The translations under genes and the position numbers were made by a program. Shown piece after piece: positions 44,894-53,465 of a DNA stretch of 64,000 nucleotides. The DNA is taken from contig CAWBYP010000002.1 in the NCBI GenBank assembly GCA_963793005.1, positions 806,001 through 870,000 on the forward strand, given 5' to 3'. The first letter of the stretch is position 1. Each line of letters starts with the position of its first letter. This DNA is from RPQJ01 sp963793005 (GTDB taxonomy: Bacteria; Pseudomonadota; Gammaproteobacteria; Steroidobacterales; Steroidobacteraceae). The notes below the pieces were generated by a model. The model was not told the DNA's origin. It saw nothing but the letters and a program-made list of their open reading frames with translations, and did not search any database.

Positions 44894-45606
44894 GCCCGTG
44901 CGGCCCCTCGCAGCTCATCGGTTTCGAGAATCCTGGCGGCAGCCTGGCTCCCTGCAACCGGGCGTGGCACTTCGCGTCGGCGCTCGGTCACTGTGTTCAG
45001 GAACTTGACCGTGGCGACTTCCAGGCTGTCCACGAGTTCCGTGGTCTTGGTCTCGAGGTACATGTGGCACAGCAGCAGGCTGATCGCGAGGCCGAGGCCG
45101 AGCGCCGTGTTGTTCATCGCGACCGAGATGCTGGCCGAGAGCAACGCGGCCTTCTCGGCCGGATTGACCGCTGCGACCGCGGCAAACGCGTTGATCAGGC
45201 CGATCACGGTGCCGAGCAGGCCCATCAGCATGCCGATGTTGGCCAGCGTGGCAAGGTAGTGCGTGCGCTTCTCGAGGCGCGGAATCACCTCGATGAGGCT
45301 TTCCTCCATCGCCTTCTCGATGTCCTCGCGACGGCGCGCGGTCGAGATGCGGGACATGCCGTAGCGCATGATTGTCGAGAGCGCCGAGTCGGTGCTGTCG
45401 GCGACCTCCATGGCCTTGCGGAAGTTGCCGGCCTGGATGAGCGGTGCGAGTTCGGCCCACAGTCGCTTGTTTCCCTTGGCAACTCGAGTCAGGTAGACGA
45501 ATCGCTCGACGGCGATGGCCAGGCCGAGCGTGAAGACGGCAGCGATGGGGTACAGGAATGCCCCGCCCTGCTTGAAGAAGTTGATGATCATGTCGAATGC
45601 ATTCAT
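44890..45606 (-). CDS. ExbB/TolQ/MotA-family stator protein
   Basis: 238 residues. Three membrane helices: about 14-33 (GGAFLYPIAAVFTLGLAIAV), 118-142 (TLANIGMLMGLLGTVIGLINAF) and 155-180 (SISVAMNNTALGLGLAISLLL). The second has the family motif GLLGTVIGL and the third the conserved Thr. It should form the pentamer around the ExbD dimer. A single ExbB-type gene with two ExbD-type genes resembles aglRQS of Myxococcus. It overlaps the neighbouring genes by four bases each side. Confidence 0.92.
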   Translation of the reverse strand: MNAFDMIINFFKQGGAFLYPIAAVFTLGLAIAVERFVYLTRVAKGNKRLWAELAPLIQAGNFRKAMEVADSTDSALSTIMRYGMSRISTARRREDIEKAMEESLIEVIPRLEKRTHYLATLANIGMLMGLLGTVIGLINAFAAVAAVNPAEKAALLSASISVAMNNTALGLGLAISLLLCHMYLETKTTELVDSLEVATVKFLNTVTERRREVPRPVAGSQAAARILETDELRGAARA

Positions 45607-46007
45607 GGCTGGGTGGCTCCGGGGGAAGAACTGGCAGTTTTCGTAGAGACAGGTGAACTTTGCGTGGTCAGGTCGCGAAAATATGTGACTTCGCGCCTGA
45701 ATTCGTCACGATCCACGGGCGCGAGTACCTCTTCGATCAGGCTGCCCATCGGACGGTCCGGGCCTCCTGGAGGTTCGGCTGCCTTCCAGGGCACGATGCT
45801 CATGACCTTGGGTAGCTCGCGGTTGCCGGTGATGGCGGTTGAGTCGAGTTGCAGCCGGTCGTGGGCGCGCTGGACCTGGCTGGAGGATGCCACCGTCGCC
45901 GGCGCCGCTGCCGTCACCGGCACCGTCGCTGCCGCCGGCGGTTCGGTCGCGACTGCTGCGAATGGCATCGCAAGCGCTATGGCAACCATGGCTGGTAGGT
46001 TTCTCAT
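45603..46007 (-). CDS. Small secreted protein of the ExbB/D operon
   Basis: 134 residues with a signal peptide (MRNLPAMVAIALAMPFAAVA) and an Ala/Thr/Val-rich low-complexity stretch. The more ordered part is ELPKVMSIVPWKAAEPPGGP then GSLIEEVLAPVDRDEFRREV and YFRDLTTQ. I do not recognise it. It overlaps both neighbours by four bases, so it is a fixed part of the operon and probably a periplasmic part of the machine. Confidence 0.72.
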   Translation of the reverse strand: MRNLPAMVAIALAMPFAAVATEPPAAATVPVTAAAPATVASSSQVQRAHDRLQLDSTAITGNRELPKVMSIVPWKAAEPPGGPDRPMGSLIEEVLAPVDRDEFRREVTYFRDLTTQSSPVSTKTASSSPGATQP

Positions 46008-49000
46008 TGCTGCGCCTCCGCTGTGCGCGAAATCTGTCCGAGCCGGGTACGCAGTTCGACCAGCCAGGGCCCGGTGTCGGGATCGGTCCCGCCGGTCATC
46101 AACTGGTACTCCTCGTAGTGCCCGAGCGCGGCCGCTGGTTCGCCGAGGTAGAGATCGAGCAACACGCCGAGATTGCGCTGCGGCGCGGGATAGTCCGGTT
46201 CCAGGGCCACGGCTCGCTCGTAGGCGGCACGCGCTTCGTGGAACCGGCCAAGGCGCCGATTGGTGACTCCCATCATGTTGAGTGCATCTGCATTGGTCGA
46301 ATCGAGGGCAAGGACTGCCGCGAGTCGCCCCTCGGCCGCGGCGGCATCATTGGCGCCGAGCAACGACCGGGCGGCGGTGAGCGACTGCAGCACTTCCGGC
46401 GACGGCTCGATTGCCGCGGCGGACTTCGCGTTGCTGGATTTCGAATCATGCACCGCGTCTGCGGCAGCCTCTATCGCTGCAGCAGGCACCACAACTGGCG
46501 CGTCGATGAGCTCGTCCCGGTCGTAGCGCGCAGGCTTCATCTCGGCGAGCGCCGCATAGCTCTTGCGCACCCACTGGTCGTAGATGCCCTCGGCGGCCCG
46601 ATGGGCGTTGGTCTCGTGGATGCCGATAGCCTTTTCTTCGAACGGGTAGGCCTGTTCCTCGAGCAGCAGGTCGTACTGCTCGAGTTCGTCGGGGGACAGT
46701 CCACCCGGGCGCTCCGAAGCGAGCAGCGCGCTGCCGAGGTCGCGATACAGGTCTGCCATCGCGTAGGTGGCCGAGGTGGTCACTTCCGCGACACCGTATC
46801 CAGCTGCACGCGAGTACGCTGCCAGCGAAGCCTCCATCGCCGCCTTCTTGCGCGCCAGCGAGCGGTCGAGTGGCGCGACCAGCGCCACGCCGCGTGTGGC
46901 CTGGTCCAGCGGCCGCGCGAGCTCCAGCGATGCCTGCGCAGCGAGGAACCGCGAGCGATCCGAGCGCGCGGTTCCGGCGGTCGCGTCGGCCGCGACGAGT
47001 TCCTCGAGCCAGTGCTGCCGGGCAGCCGCGTCACCGGCACCAGCGGCCAGTTCGGCGAGCTGTTGCCGCGCCTCGATTGCGACGTCTGCGGGCGCAGGGA
47101 AACGTTCGACGTACTCGGAATAGGCGCGCCGTGCCGCTGCCGGATCACCCGAAGAGACATAGAGCTCGGCGGCCTGCCACTGCGCCGTGCGGCGCACCTG
47201 CTGGTCCTCGGCGTCGCGCGCCGCAACGCGCTCGAGCTCGACGGCTGCGTCGTGCGGACGACCCGACTCCAGATAGGCCACCGCCAGCTTGCGTGTCACG
47301 TCAGGTTGCAGCTCATCCTGCGGATATGCGGCGCGGAATCGTTCGAGCACCCCGGCCGCTGCCGCCCACTGGCGCGATGAGAGCAGCAGCGCCGCGGCGT
47401 CGTACTGTGCCTTGGCACTCGCGCTTGCGCCCGGTGCAACGGCGGCCACCCGCAGGTACTCCTGGACTGCTCCGTTGACGTCGCCGGCCGCCTGCTTCTC
47501 CTCAGCCTGGCGGTATACCGACGCGGCGAGGCGATCCGTGACCTCGGCCGCCTGTGGGTCGCCACTCGGCAGGCGCGCCGCAAGTTCCGTGTAGGCCTCC
47601 TCGGCGTCCGCATAGCGGCCGTCGTCGAAGTACGTGTGCGCGAGCACGGTCCACGCCACGCGCTGCTGGCCAGCGTCGGCCCGGTCGCCGAGCGCGAGGA
47701 CCTGCTGCGCCACAGCCTCGGCGCGAATGCGGTCGCCGGAGTCGAACAGTGTCTTTGCCGCGCGGGTGAGCACGGCCGGAGTTTCGGGGTGACCCGGGAA
47801 TGCCGCGGCAAATCGCAGACCCGATTCCATCGCGCGTGCCTGCAGCGCAGGACGCTCGGACGCCGGCGCCTGTGCGTCGGCCTTGTCGTAGGCGACCAGC
47901 GCCGCGTAACCCGCGCGCGCCGCCTGCGGATTCGACGCATAGGAATAAGCGTCACGCTCATACTCGACCGCCGCCTCCTGGTAACGGGCACCGTCGAACA
48001 GCAGGTCCGCCAGCAGCAGCCGGGTCGCGGGCGCCTGTGGCGAATCGTCGAAACCATCGAGGTAGTCGCGATACCAGCGCACGGCGATGTCACGATCGGC
48101 CGCCGAGCCCTTCTGTGCAAGCGCATGGTAGTGCTGCGCGAGGTCGAGCAGGTTGGCCTGGATCGCGGCGCTCACCGCGGGGTCTATGTCGCTCGCGTGA
48201 TTCCGCCAGTAGTCGCTGCGCGGACCGTACTCCTCGACGAGCTGCTGCTTGCCGTCCAGCACCAGCGTCGTGAACCCGCCCTTGGCATAGGCGTCGGTGG
48301 CACGCACGATCATCAGCGGCGCCTGCGGATCCATCGGCCGGCGCGAAGCAAATGCCCGATAGGCCTCGGCGCCGTCCTGGAAACGCTCTTTCTCGACGTA
48401 CAGATCGCCCAGCGCGGCATAGAGCCGTGACTCGTACGGCGCTGGGCCGTGCTGGTCCAGTGCGACCTGCAGCGAGCCAGGTCCTTCACCGGCAGCAAAC
48501 GTGATAGCCATCGCGCGCAATGCGTCTGCGCCCAGTTCCTGCTGCGCGCGCGGCATGTCCGTCTCCACGCGCAGCCTCCCGTTTTCAACCAGTACGTCGT
48601 CGAGCAGCAGCAGGAACGCTGCGTTGCTTTCCTCGTCACGCGACTGCTTGAACAGCGCCCAGCCACGCTTGTAGACCGCCTGCTCATAGAACGCGGAGCC
48701 GGGTCCCTGCGACTGCACCGTCGCATAGGCACGCTCCGCGTCCGCGTAGCGCTGCTCACTGAAGAAGGCCTCACCGCGCCGGAACTGGGCTTCGTCGAAG
48801 TGGGCGCTCTGCGGGTAGCCGGCGACCAGCCGGTCGAGGACCTCCAGTGCCTGGCTCGTCTCGCCGAGACTCTCATAGGCGCGCGAGAGCTGGTAGAGCA
48901 CGGAATCGGTCCCGGCAGCATCCGGCTGCTCTTCGAGCAGCTGCCGGTAGGCCGCGATCGATTCGCGGCTTGCCGTCGTCGCGGCCGCCGAATCGGCGCC

Positions 49001-49282
49001 GTCCTCGACCTGCAGCGTCTCGGCCTCCGCGAAGCGCAGGTCACCGAGCCTGCGCAGCGCCTGGGCGCGCATCCCCGGGTCCGTATCGGGAATTCGCAGG
49101 AAATCCTCGTAGCTTCGCGCCGCCTGCCCGGCTTCGACCTCGACCGCCCCGCCACGCTGAATGGGCACGCTGCGCCCGGCCAGGTCGCCGAGCGTGGCCG
49201 GCTCCGGCTGCTTGCGCGCCGCGTCCGCCGGCAACGCCGCCGCGAGGCAGGCCAGCACGGCAACGGCGATGCGGGCGTTCAT
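46004..49282 (-). CDS. Large periplasmic TPR-repeat protein
   Basis: 1092 residues from the ATG at 49282; the frame is open further upstream, but a signal peptide (MNARIAVAVLACLAAALPADA) starts here. Helical TPR-type repeats fill most of the chain, such as DALNMMGVTNRRLGRFHEAR and TVLAHTYFDDGRYADAEEAY, with other repeats at about 85-330, 400-760 and 960-1060. It should be a periplasmic scaffold. It overlaps the upstream repeat-protein gene by four bases. Large TPR proteins also accompany the Agl/Glt gliding stator of myxobacteria. Confidence 0.87.
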   Translation of the reverse strand: MNARIAVAVLACLAAALPADAARKQPEPATLGDLAGRSVPIQRGGAVEVEAGQAARSYEDFLRIPDTDPGMRAQALRRLGDLRFAEAETLQVEDGADSAAATTASRESIAAYRQLLEEQPDAAGTDSVLYQLSRAYESLGETSQALEVLDRLVAGYPQSAHFDEAQFRRGEAFFSEQRYADAERAYATVQSQGPGSAFYEQAVYKRGWALFKQSRDEESNAAFLLLLDDVLVENGRLRVETDMPRAQQELGADALRAMAITFAAGEGPGSLQVALDQHGPAPYESRLYAALGDLYVEKERFQDGAEAYRAFASRRPMDPQAPLMIVRATDAYAKGGFTTLVLDGKQQLVEEYGPRSDYWRNHASDIDPAVSAAIQANLLDLAQHYHALAQKGSAADRDIAVRWYRDYLDGFDDSPQAPATRLLLADLLFDGARYQEAAVEYERDAYSYASNPQAARAGYAALVAYDKADAQAPASERPALQARAMESGLRFAAAFPGHPETPAVLTRAAKTLFDSGDRIRAEAVAQQVLALGDRADAGQQRVAWTVLAHTYFDDGRYADAEEAYTELAARLPSGDPQAAEVTDRLAASVYRQAEEKQAAGDVNGAVQEYLRVAAVAPGASASAKAQYDAAALLLSSRQWAAAAGVLERFRAAYPQDELQPDVTRKLAVAYLESGRPHDAAVELERVAARDAEDQQVRRTAQWQAAELYVSSGDPAAARRAYSEYVERFPAPADVAIEARQQLAELAAGAGDAAARQHWLEELVAADATAGTARSDRSRFLAAQASLELARPLDQATRGVALVAPLDRSLARKKAAMEASLAAYSRAAGYGVAEVTTSATYAMADLYRDLGSALLASERPGGLSPDELEQYDLLLEEQAYPFEEKAIGIHETNAHRAAEGIYDQWVRKSYAALAEMKPARYDRDELIDAPVVVPAAAIEAAADAVHDSKSSNAKSAAAIEPSPEVLQSLTAARSLLGANDAAAAEGRLAAVLALDSTNADALNMMGVTNRRLGRFHEARAAYERAVALEPDYPAPQRNLGVLLDLYLGEPAAALGHYEEYQLMTGGTDPDTGPWLVELRTRLGQISRTAEAQQ

Positions 49283-51168
49283 CGCAGCACCTCCGCCGAG
49301 GCGCCGTCGTAGAGTGCCGCCAGCGCGAACTGGGCTTGTGTTGCATAGCTGGCGAGGCGACGCTTCTGCGCCTCGAGTTCGTCCACCGCGATGGCGGCGA
49401 GAACGCGTTCCTGCGCAGCCCTGGCTGCATCTATGCGCGGACCGATCGTGTCGACCCGCGCGGCGAGCCCACGCACCCGCGTGGCGAATGTGCTGGTATC
49501 CCGGGGCGCGGTCATTCCGGCGAGATCCACCAGCTGCACGCGGCTGCGCGCCTCTCCCAGCAAGGTGCCGGTCTCGCGCAGCCCCGTGCTGACGCGGCGC
49601 AGGCGTGCCTTGTACGCCGCGTCCATCTGCCACAGCAAAACGCCGCGCAACAGTCGTTCGCGTTCCGCCAGGGCGTCCCGCTTTGCGCCTTCCGGCAGCA
49701 TCGCGATCCGGGCCTGGACGTCCTCGAGCTGGCGCCAGCCATGCGCCTCGCTGTCCGTGGCCAGCGCGGCGACGTCGCGGCTGGATTCGATTGCGGCAAC
49801 CCGCTGCTCGAGCGCGGCCTGCTGGCCGGCAAGCCCATCGAGGTCTGCGCCGGCCAGCGTCGCCGCCCGGCGCGGCTCGCGCTCGCTGGATGCCAGCTCG
49901 CGCGTCGCCACCATCTCCTCGAATGCGGTCAGCGACTGGCGCCAGCCATTCAGGTTGCGTTGCATGATGCTCAGGTCGCGGTAGTTCTTCAGGCCTTCCT
50001 GGAACTCGTGCGACGCCAGCAGGTGGTACAGGTATCGTGTCTGTGGTGAGTCCGGCAGCTTCTGCAGCTGCCACATCCAGCCGATCGCGTCGCTGTCGGG
50101 CGCCGAGGCCAGGACCGAGTCGAGGAACCCCCCGCTTCGAATCGCCGCGATCGACTCGTCGATCCGCCGACCCTCCTTCTCGTACGCCTGCACCGCAAAC
50201 CGGTACTGCTGCGCGGCCTGCCCGTTCGCGGCCAGCTGCGCGTACGCGTATGGAACGGCGAGGTACGACTCCTGCACCGCCGAATCGAGCACGCGCTGTT
50301 CGCGTAGCTCGAGCCACGGCACCAGCGCCAGGTCGGAGCGCCTGGCGTCCGACTCGGCCCATCCGAGGCCCAGCAGCGCGCGATTGGTGAACGGGCCATC
50401 GAGCCGGACCCGGGTCAGCGCGGCGATGGCCGGCTCGGTCTCGCGGCCCTGCAGCATCGCGTAGCCGAGCGCCAGGTTCGCCCGGTCACGCAGCGAGCGT
50501 TCCTCTTCCGTGCCCGCCGGCATGGTGCCGACCGCCTCGAGCCAGCGCTGGCCCTGTGCGACGTCACCTGACCGCACCAGTGCCACGCCGAGGTTGAATT
50601 GTGCGAACGCTGCCCAGTCATCCTCCGCACCTGCGGTGCGCAGCAGCGACGCGGCATCTGCATAGCGGCCCTGTGCCATCAGCACGTTTGCCGACAGCAG
50701 TCGCTTCTCAGATTCCAGCGATCCCGGCAGAGTCCCGCGGATCTTCTGCAGGCTCTGCCACGCCTCGTCGTAGTAGCCGCGCTGGTATCCGATCCTCGCC
50801 AGGTAGAAGCGCGCCCGGTCGCTCACCGACTGAGGCACCGATCGCGCCAGCAGGCGATTGAAGATCCGGGTGGCTTGCGCGTGCAGGCCGAGCGACAGGT
50901 AGAGGCCGCCCGACAGCAGTTCCGCGTCGGCATCGTGATTGGGCATGCGGCCGTAGTCACGGGCGGCCTCGAGCCGCACCAGCGCACCGAAGTAGTCATC
51001 CTGGTAGAAATGGAACAGCACGTCGCCGTAGTCGAGATCGCGCACCTTGCCGGGAGGCGGCAGGTCGGATTCCCTTGGCGCCGCGCCCGCCCCGGTTACG
51101 GCGATCACACCGGCCACCAGGCCGGCGGCCAGGCTCCAGCTCAATCGTCGGGGGGGCTTGATCTTCAT
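49279..51168 (-). CDS. Periplasmic repeat and coiled-coil protein
   Basis: 629 residues from the ATG at 51168. An N-terminal membrane or signal segment (LSWSLAAGLVAGVIAVTGAGA) is followed by TPR-like helical pairs at about 50-340 (DVLFHFYQDDYFGALVRLEA, FYLARIGYQRGYYDEAWQSL). A long helical, coiled-coil-rich part follows at 400-629 (GQQAALEQRVAAIESSRDVA). I cannot name the family. It is probably an envelope scaffold that works with the larger TPR protein, whose start overlaps its stop. Confidence 0.82.
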   Translation of the reverse strand: MKIKPPRRLSWSLAAGLVAGVIAVTGAGAAPRESDLPPPGKVRDLDYGDVLFHFYQDDYFGALVRLEAARDYGRMPNHDADAELLSGGLYLSLGLHAQATRIFNRLLARSVPQSVSDRARFYLARIGYQRGYYDEAWQSLQKIRGTLPGSLESEKRLLSANVLMAQGRYADAASLLRTAGAEDDWAAFAQFNLGVALVRSGDVAQGQRWLEAVGTMPAGTEEERSLRDRANLALGYAMLQGRETEPAIAALTRVRLDGPFTNRALLGLGWAESDARRSDLALVPWLELREQRVLDSAVQESYLAVPYAYAQLAANGQAAQQYRFAVQAYEKEGRRIDESIAAIRSGGFLDSVLASAPDSDAIGWMWQLQKLPDSPQTRYLYHLLASHEFQEGLKNYRDLSIMQRNLNGWRQSLTAFEEMVATRELASSEREPRRAATLAGADLDGLAGQQAALEQRVAAIESSRDVAALATDSEAHGWRQLEDVQARIAMLPEGAKRDALAERERLLRGVLLWQMDAAYKARLRRVSTGLRETGTLLGEARSRVQLVDLAGMTAPRDTSTFATRVRGLAARVDTIGPRIDAARAAQERVLAAIAVDELEAQKRRLASYATQAQFALAALYDGASAEVLR

Positions 51169-51208
51169 TGCGCCTCGAGCTGTATCAATCGCGCGAAAGC
51201 AGGACCGC

Positions 51209-51778
51209 TCAGTCCCACTGCCGGACAACGAACTCGGGCTGCAGCGATGCCTCGCGGTCGCTGATTCGCAGTTCGACGTACTTGGCGCCGATCGCCTTGT
51301 CGAACGACAGCGTCGCACCGCGACGGTAGTCGACCGCGTGCGGACCCTTGCCGCTGAAGAACGCGACCAGCTCGTGCTTGCCGGTCTTGAGGTTGCCGAG
51401 GTAAAGCTTCTGCACGCCGCCGCGGTACAGCGCCTTGACCTCGCGCTCCGTGTACAGGTAATTCGCGACTTCCTTGTCGTCGAGCTTCAGCGTCACAGAG
51501 TCCAGCTCGAAGAAAGTGCCGACATTCAGCGACAGGAACACGGCCACCTGGGTGCTCGAGGGATAGAGTATTTCTTCCTCCAGCTTGAACAGGTCGCGGT
51601 TCAGGTCGATGAGCTGCTTCTTCAGGTCCTGCACGTCCTGGTCGACGGCGCGCGTGGCCTGTGCCGGGTCGTCGGCACCGGCCCGCCCGGCGAACAGGGT
51701 GCCGCCCGCGACCAGGACCATGCTGGCAAATGCCAGCCAGCGAAGACGGCGGGTGGATTCCGGGGGCTGCCGCATCAT
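51209..51778 (-). CDS. Secreted or anchored coiled-coil/beta-domain protein
   Basis: 189 residues. The start overlaps the thioredoxin-like gene by four bases (ATGATG). A signal or anchor helix at about 13-33 (LAFASMVLVAGGTLFAG) is followed by a short coiled coil (VDQDVQDLKKQLIDLNRDLF, then KLEEEILY) and a beta-rich domain (VAVFLSLNVGTFFELDSVTL, YRGGVQKLYLGNLKTGKHEL). The beta part could bind a partner or cell-wall ligand. I do not recognise the family. It is the second gene after the riboswitch. Confidence 0.75.
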   Translation of the reverse strand: MMRQPPESTRRLRWLAFASMVLVAGGTLFAGRAGADDPAQATRAVDQDVQDLKKQLIDLNRDLFKLEEEILYPSSTQVAVFLSLNVGTFFELDSVTLKLDDKEVANYLYTEREVKALYRGGVQKLYLGNLKTGKHELVAFFSGKGPHAVDYRRGATLSFDKAIGAKYVELRISDREASLQPEFVVRQWD

Positions 51779-52320
51779 TTGCCGATCTCCTCGAGCATAC
51801 GGTTGAGTTCTGCCTGCGGCATCGGGGCCGACGCCCACGAGGCACGCACGATTCCATCGCGGTCGACGAGCAGCGTGAGCGGCAGCGCCTCCACGTCGTA
51901 GAGGCGCCCGACCGCCTGGTGACTGTCGAGCAGCGTTGGAAATTCCAGGCCCAGTGATCGCGCGATCGACGCGGCCCTGCCGTCATTGCCGTCCAGGCTG
52001 ACGCCGAGGACCACCGGCCGGTCGGTATCCGGCGCAATCGCGATCGCATTCAGGTCAGTCAGTGCCGACCGGCACGACCCGCACCAGCTCGCCCAGAAGG
52101 CCAGCACAACGACTTCGCCCTTGTATTCGGACAGGCGCAGGTTGTGGCCATCGGTGGACTTGAGCACGAAGTCCGGCGCAGCCGTGCCCACCGGCACCGC
52201 CTCGGTGGCGGCCTTCGCGGCCAGCGGCGAGAGCGCACCAGCGAGCGCTGCGCCCACGAGGGCCAGCGTGTGAATTGACGCCATTACGCGGGCGCGCGCG
52301 AAGTGATTTCTGCCTCGCAT
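51775..52320 (-). CDS. TlpA/ResA-like periplasmic thioredoxin
   Basis: 181 residues from the ATG at 52320, giving a basic n-region (RGRNHFARAR) before the hydrophobic signal core; an ATG at 52284 has no ribosome site. The thioredoxin fold has VPVGTAAPDFVLKSTDGHNL and the active site FWASWCGSCRSAL, so CGSC replaces the common CxPC. The cis-Pro loop is EALPLTLLVD. It probably reduces disulfides in the periplasm. It is the first gene after the c-di-GMP riboswitch, whose last helix ends three bases before this start codon. Confidence 0.88.
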   Translation of the reverse strand: MRGRNHFARARVMASIHTLALVGAALAGALSPLAAKAATEAVPVGTAAPDFVLKSTDGHNLRLSEYKGEVVVLAFWASWCGSCRSALTDLNAIAIAPDTDRPVVLGVSLDGNDGRAASIARSLGLEFPTLLDSHQAVGRLYDVEALPLTLLVDRDGIVRASWASAPMPQAELNRMLEEIGK

Positions 52321-52323
52321 CCT

Positions 52324-52394
52324 GGCAACCCCGCTGTCATGGGTGAGACCCGAAGACCGGAAGCTTTGCGTCCCCGCCTTTCGGCGGGTTTGCC
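52324..52394 (-). promoter_or_regulatory. Cyclic-di-GMP class I (GEMM-I) riboswitch
   Basis: Read on the minus strand the segment matches the GEMM-I consensus. It has GGCAA...TTGCC (P1), the conserved AAACC, a hairpin CCCGCC-GAAA-GGCGGG with a GAAA tetraloop, then GGGGACGCAAAGCTTCCGG, and a third helix closing with ACAGCGGGGTTGCC. All core elements (GGCAAACC, the tetraloop, GACGCAAAGC and the 3-prime GCGGGGTT) are in order. It ends three bases before the ATG of the TlpA-like gene. The only strong ribosome site (GCGGGG, 52329-52333) is inside the aptamer, so ligand binding may control translation. No terminator is visible. Confidence 0.92.
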
Positions 52395-52531
52395 TTTTTC
52401 AGTCGAGTGAATCGTTGTCTGGCGGGCGCCGTGCTGTCAATTCAATGGCCGGATTGAACCTCACAGGCGGCATTGCGTCACAAAACGCGGTGCGCGCTGC
52501 ACCGCACACAGCCTCCCCGCGGGCCTGCGTC

Positions 52532-53455
52532 CTACTGCCCCGGCTCGAGGCCCGGCGAGTAGTAGACGCAGCCCTGGTTGTCGACGATGACCGCCTCGAC
52601 GTCACCGACCCTACGCACGTATTGCATGCCCCGCTCCACGCCGAGTATGAAAATCGGCTTGGTCAGGCCGTCGGTGCGGGTCGCATTCGGGCCGATGACG
52701 GTGACGCTGCGCACATCGGACGGCGACCTGCCGGTGCCGGGTGCCAGTATGTGATGGTGGCGGACACCATCCTGTTCGAAGTAGCGCTCGTAGTCGCCAG
52801 ACGTGGAGATTGCTTCGTCGGCGAGCGGGATGCGCGTGACTACCGCCCCATCCCGGCGCGGGTCACGGATGCCGACGATCCACGGCTTGCCACGGCGGTC
52901 GCCGAGCAGGCGGGTGTCACCGCCGGCATTGACCATCGCATGCTCAATGCCGAGCGCGCGCAGGATCTCGACGCCGCGATCGACTGCCCAGCCCTTGGCA
53001 AATCCCCCCAGGTCGATTCGCATGCCGGGCCGCAGGAAACGGATGGTGCGTGCCTCTCGATCGACCTGCAACTGGCGATAGTCGATGGCCTGCAGCGCCG
53101 CGGCAATCTGCTCGTCGGTCGGGTGCAACTGTGCGCGATAGTCGTAGAGATAGCCGACGCTGGCGTAGGTGATGTCGAAGATTCCGTCGCTCAGGCGTGA
53201 GTACTCGAGCGACTTCTCCACGACGTCGATAATGTCCGCATCGACCTGCACCGGCCGGTCGAATGCCTGCGCGTTGACCTGCGAGAGCTGGCTTTCGGGC
53301 TTGTAGGTGCTCATCAGGCGGTCGGTGCGATGCATGTCGGCCATCACCGCGTCGATGCCACGTTGCGCAAGCCCGGGACCGGTCGCCCAGAGTTCCACCG
53401 CGATCCGGGTACCCATGATCGCCTCCTCGCGCTGGTACCACTTTCCACTCGACAT
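52532..53455 (-). CDS. apbE: FAD:protein FMN transferase (ApbE)
   Basis: 307 residues. ApbE attaches FMN from FAD to Thr or Ser of target flavoproteins. Motifs: EEAIMGTRIAVELW, RIDLGGFAKGWAVDRGVEIL, VNAGGDTRLLG, and the metal/FAD site around DEAISTSGDYERYF and SVTVIGPNATRTDGLTK. It begins directly with the catalytic fold and shows no signal peptide, although ApbE is usually exported; no earlier start codon is available in this frame. It lies ten bases after the methyltransferase gene and before the riboswitch. No known target (NqrB/C, RnfG, Fmn-bind domain) is in the window. Confidence 0.93.
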   Translation of the reverse strand: MSSGKWYQREEAIMGTRIAVELWATGPGLAQRGIDAVMADMHRTDRLMSTYKPESQLSQVNAQAFDRPVQVDADIIDVVEKSLEYSRLSDGIFDITYASVGYLYDYRAQLHPTDEQIAAALQAIDYRQLQVDREARTIRFLRPGMRIDLGGFAKGWAVDRGVEILRALGIEHAMVNAGGDTRLLGDRRGKPWIVGIRDPRRDGAVVTRIPLADEAISTSGDYERYFEQDGVRHHHILAPGTGRSPSDVRSVTVIGPNATRTDGLTKPIFILGVERGMQYVRRVGDVEAVIVDNQGCVYYSPGLEPGQ

Positions 53456-53465
53456 CAAGGCACGC

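Noticed and set aside
42929..45606. Ordinary TonB-ExbB-ExbD iron-uptake energiser
   Set aside because: Two ExbD genes, an AgmX-type domain, coupled TPR scaffolds and a c-di-GMP riboswitch do not fit a simple uptake set. The TonB receptor at 34972 is not linked.
49283..50362. N-terminal extension of the large TPR protein
   Set aside because: It overlaps the upstream repeat-protein gene; a signal peptide and a four-base overlap fix the start at 49282.
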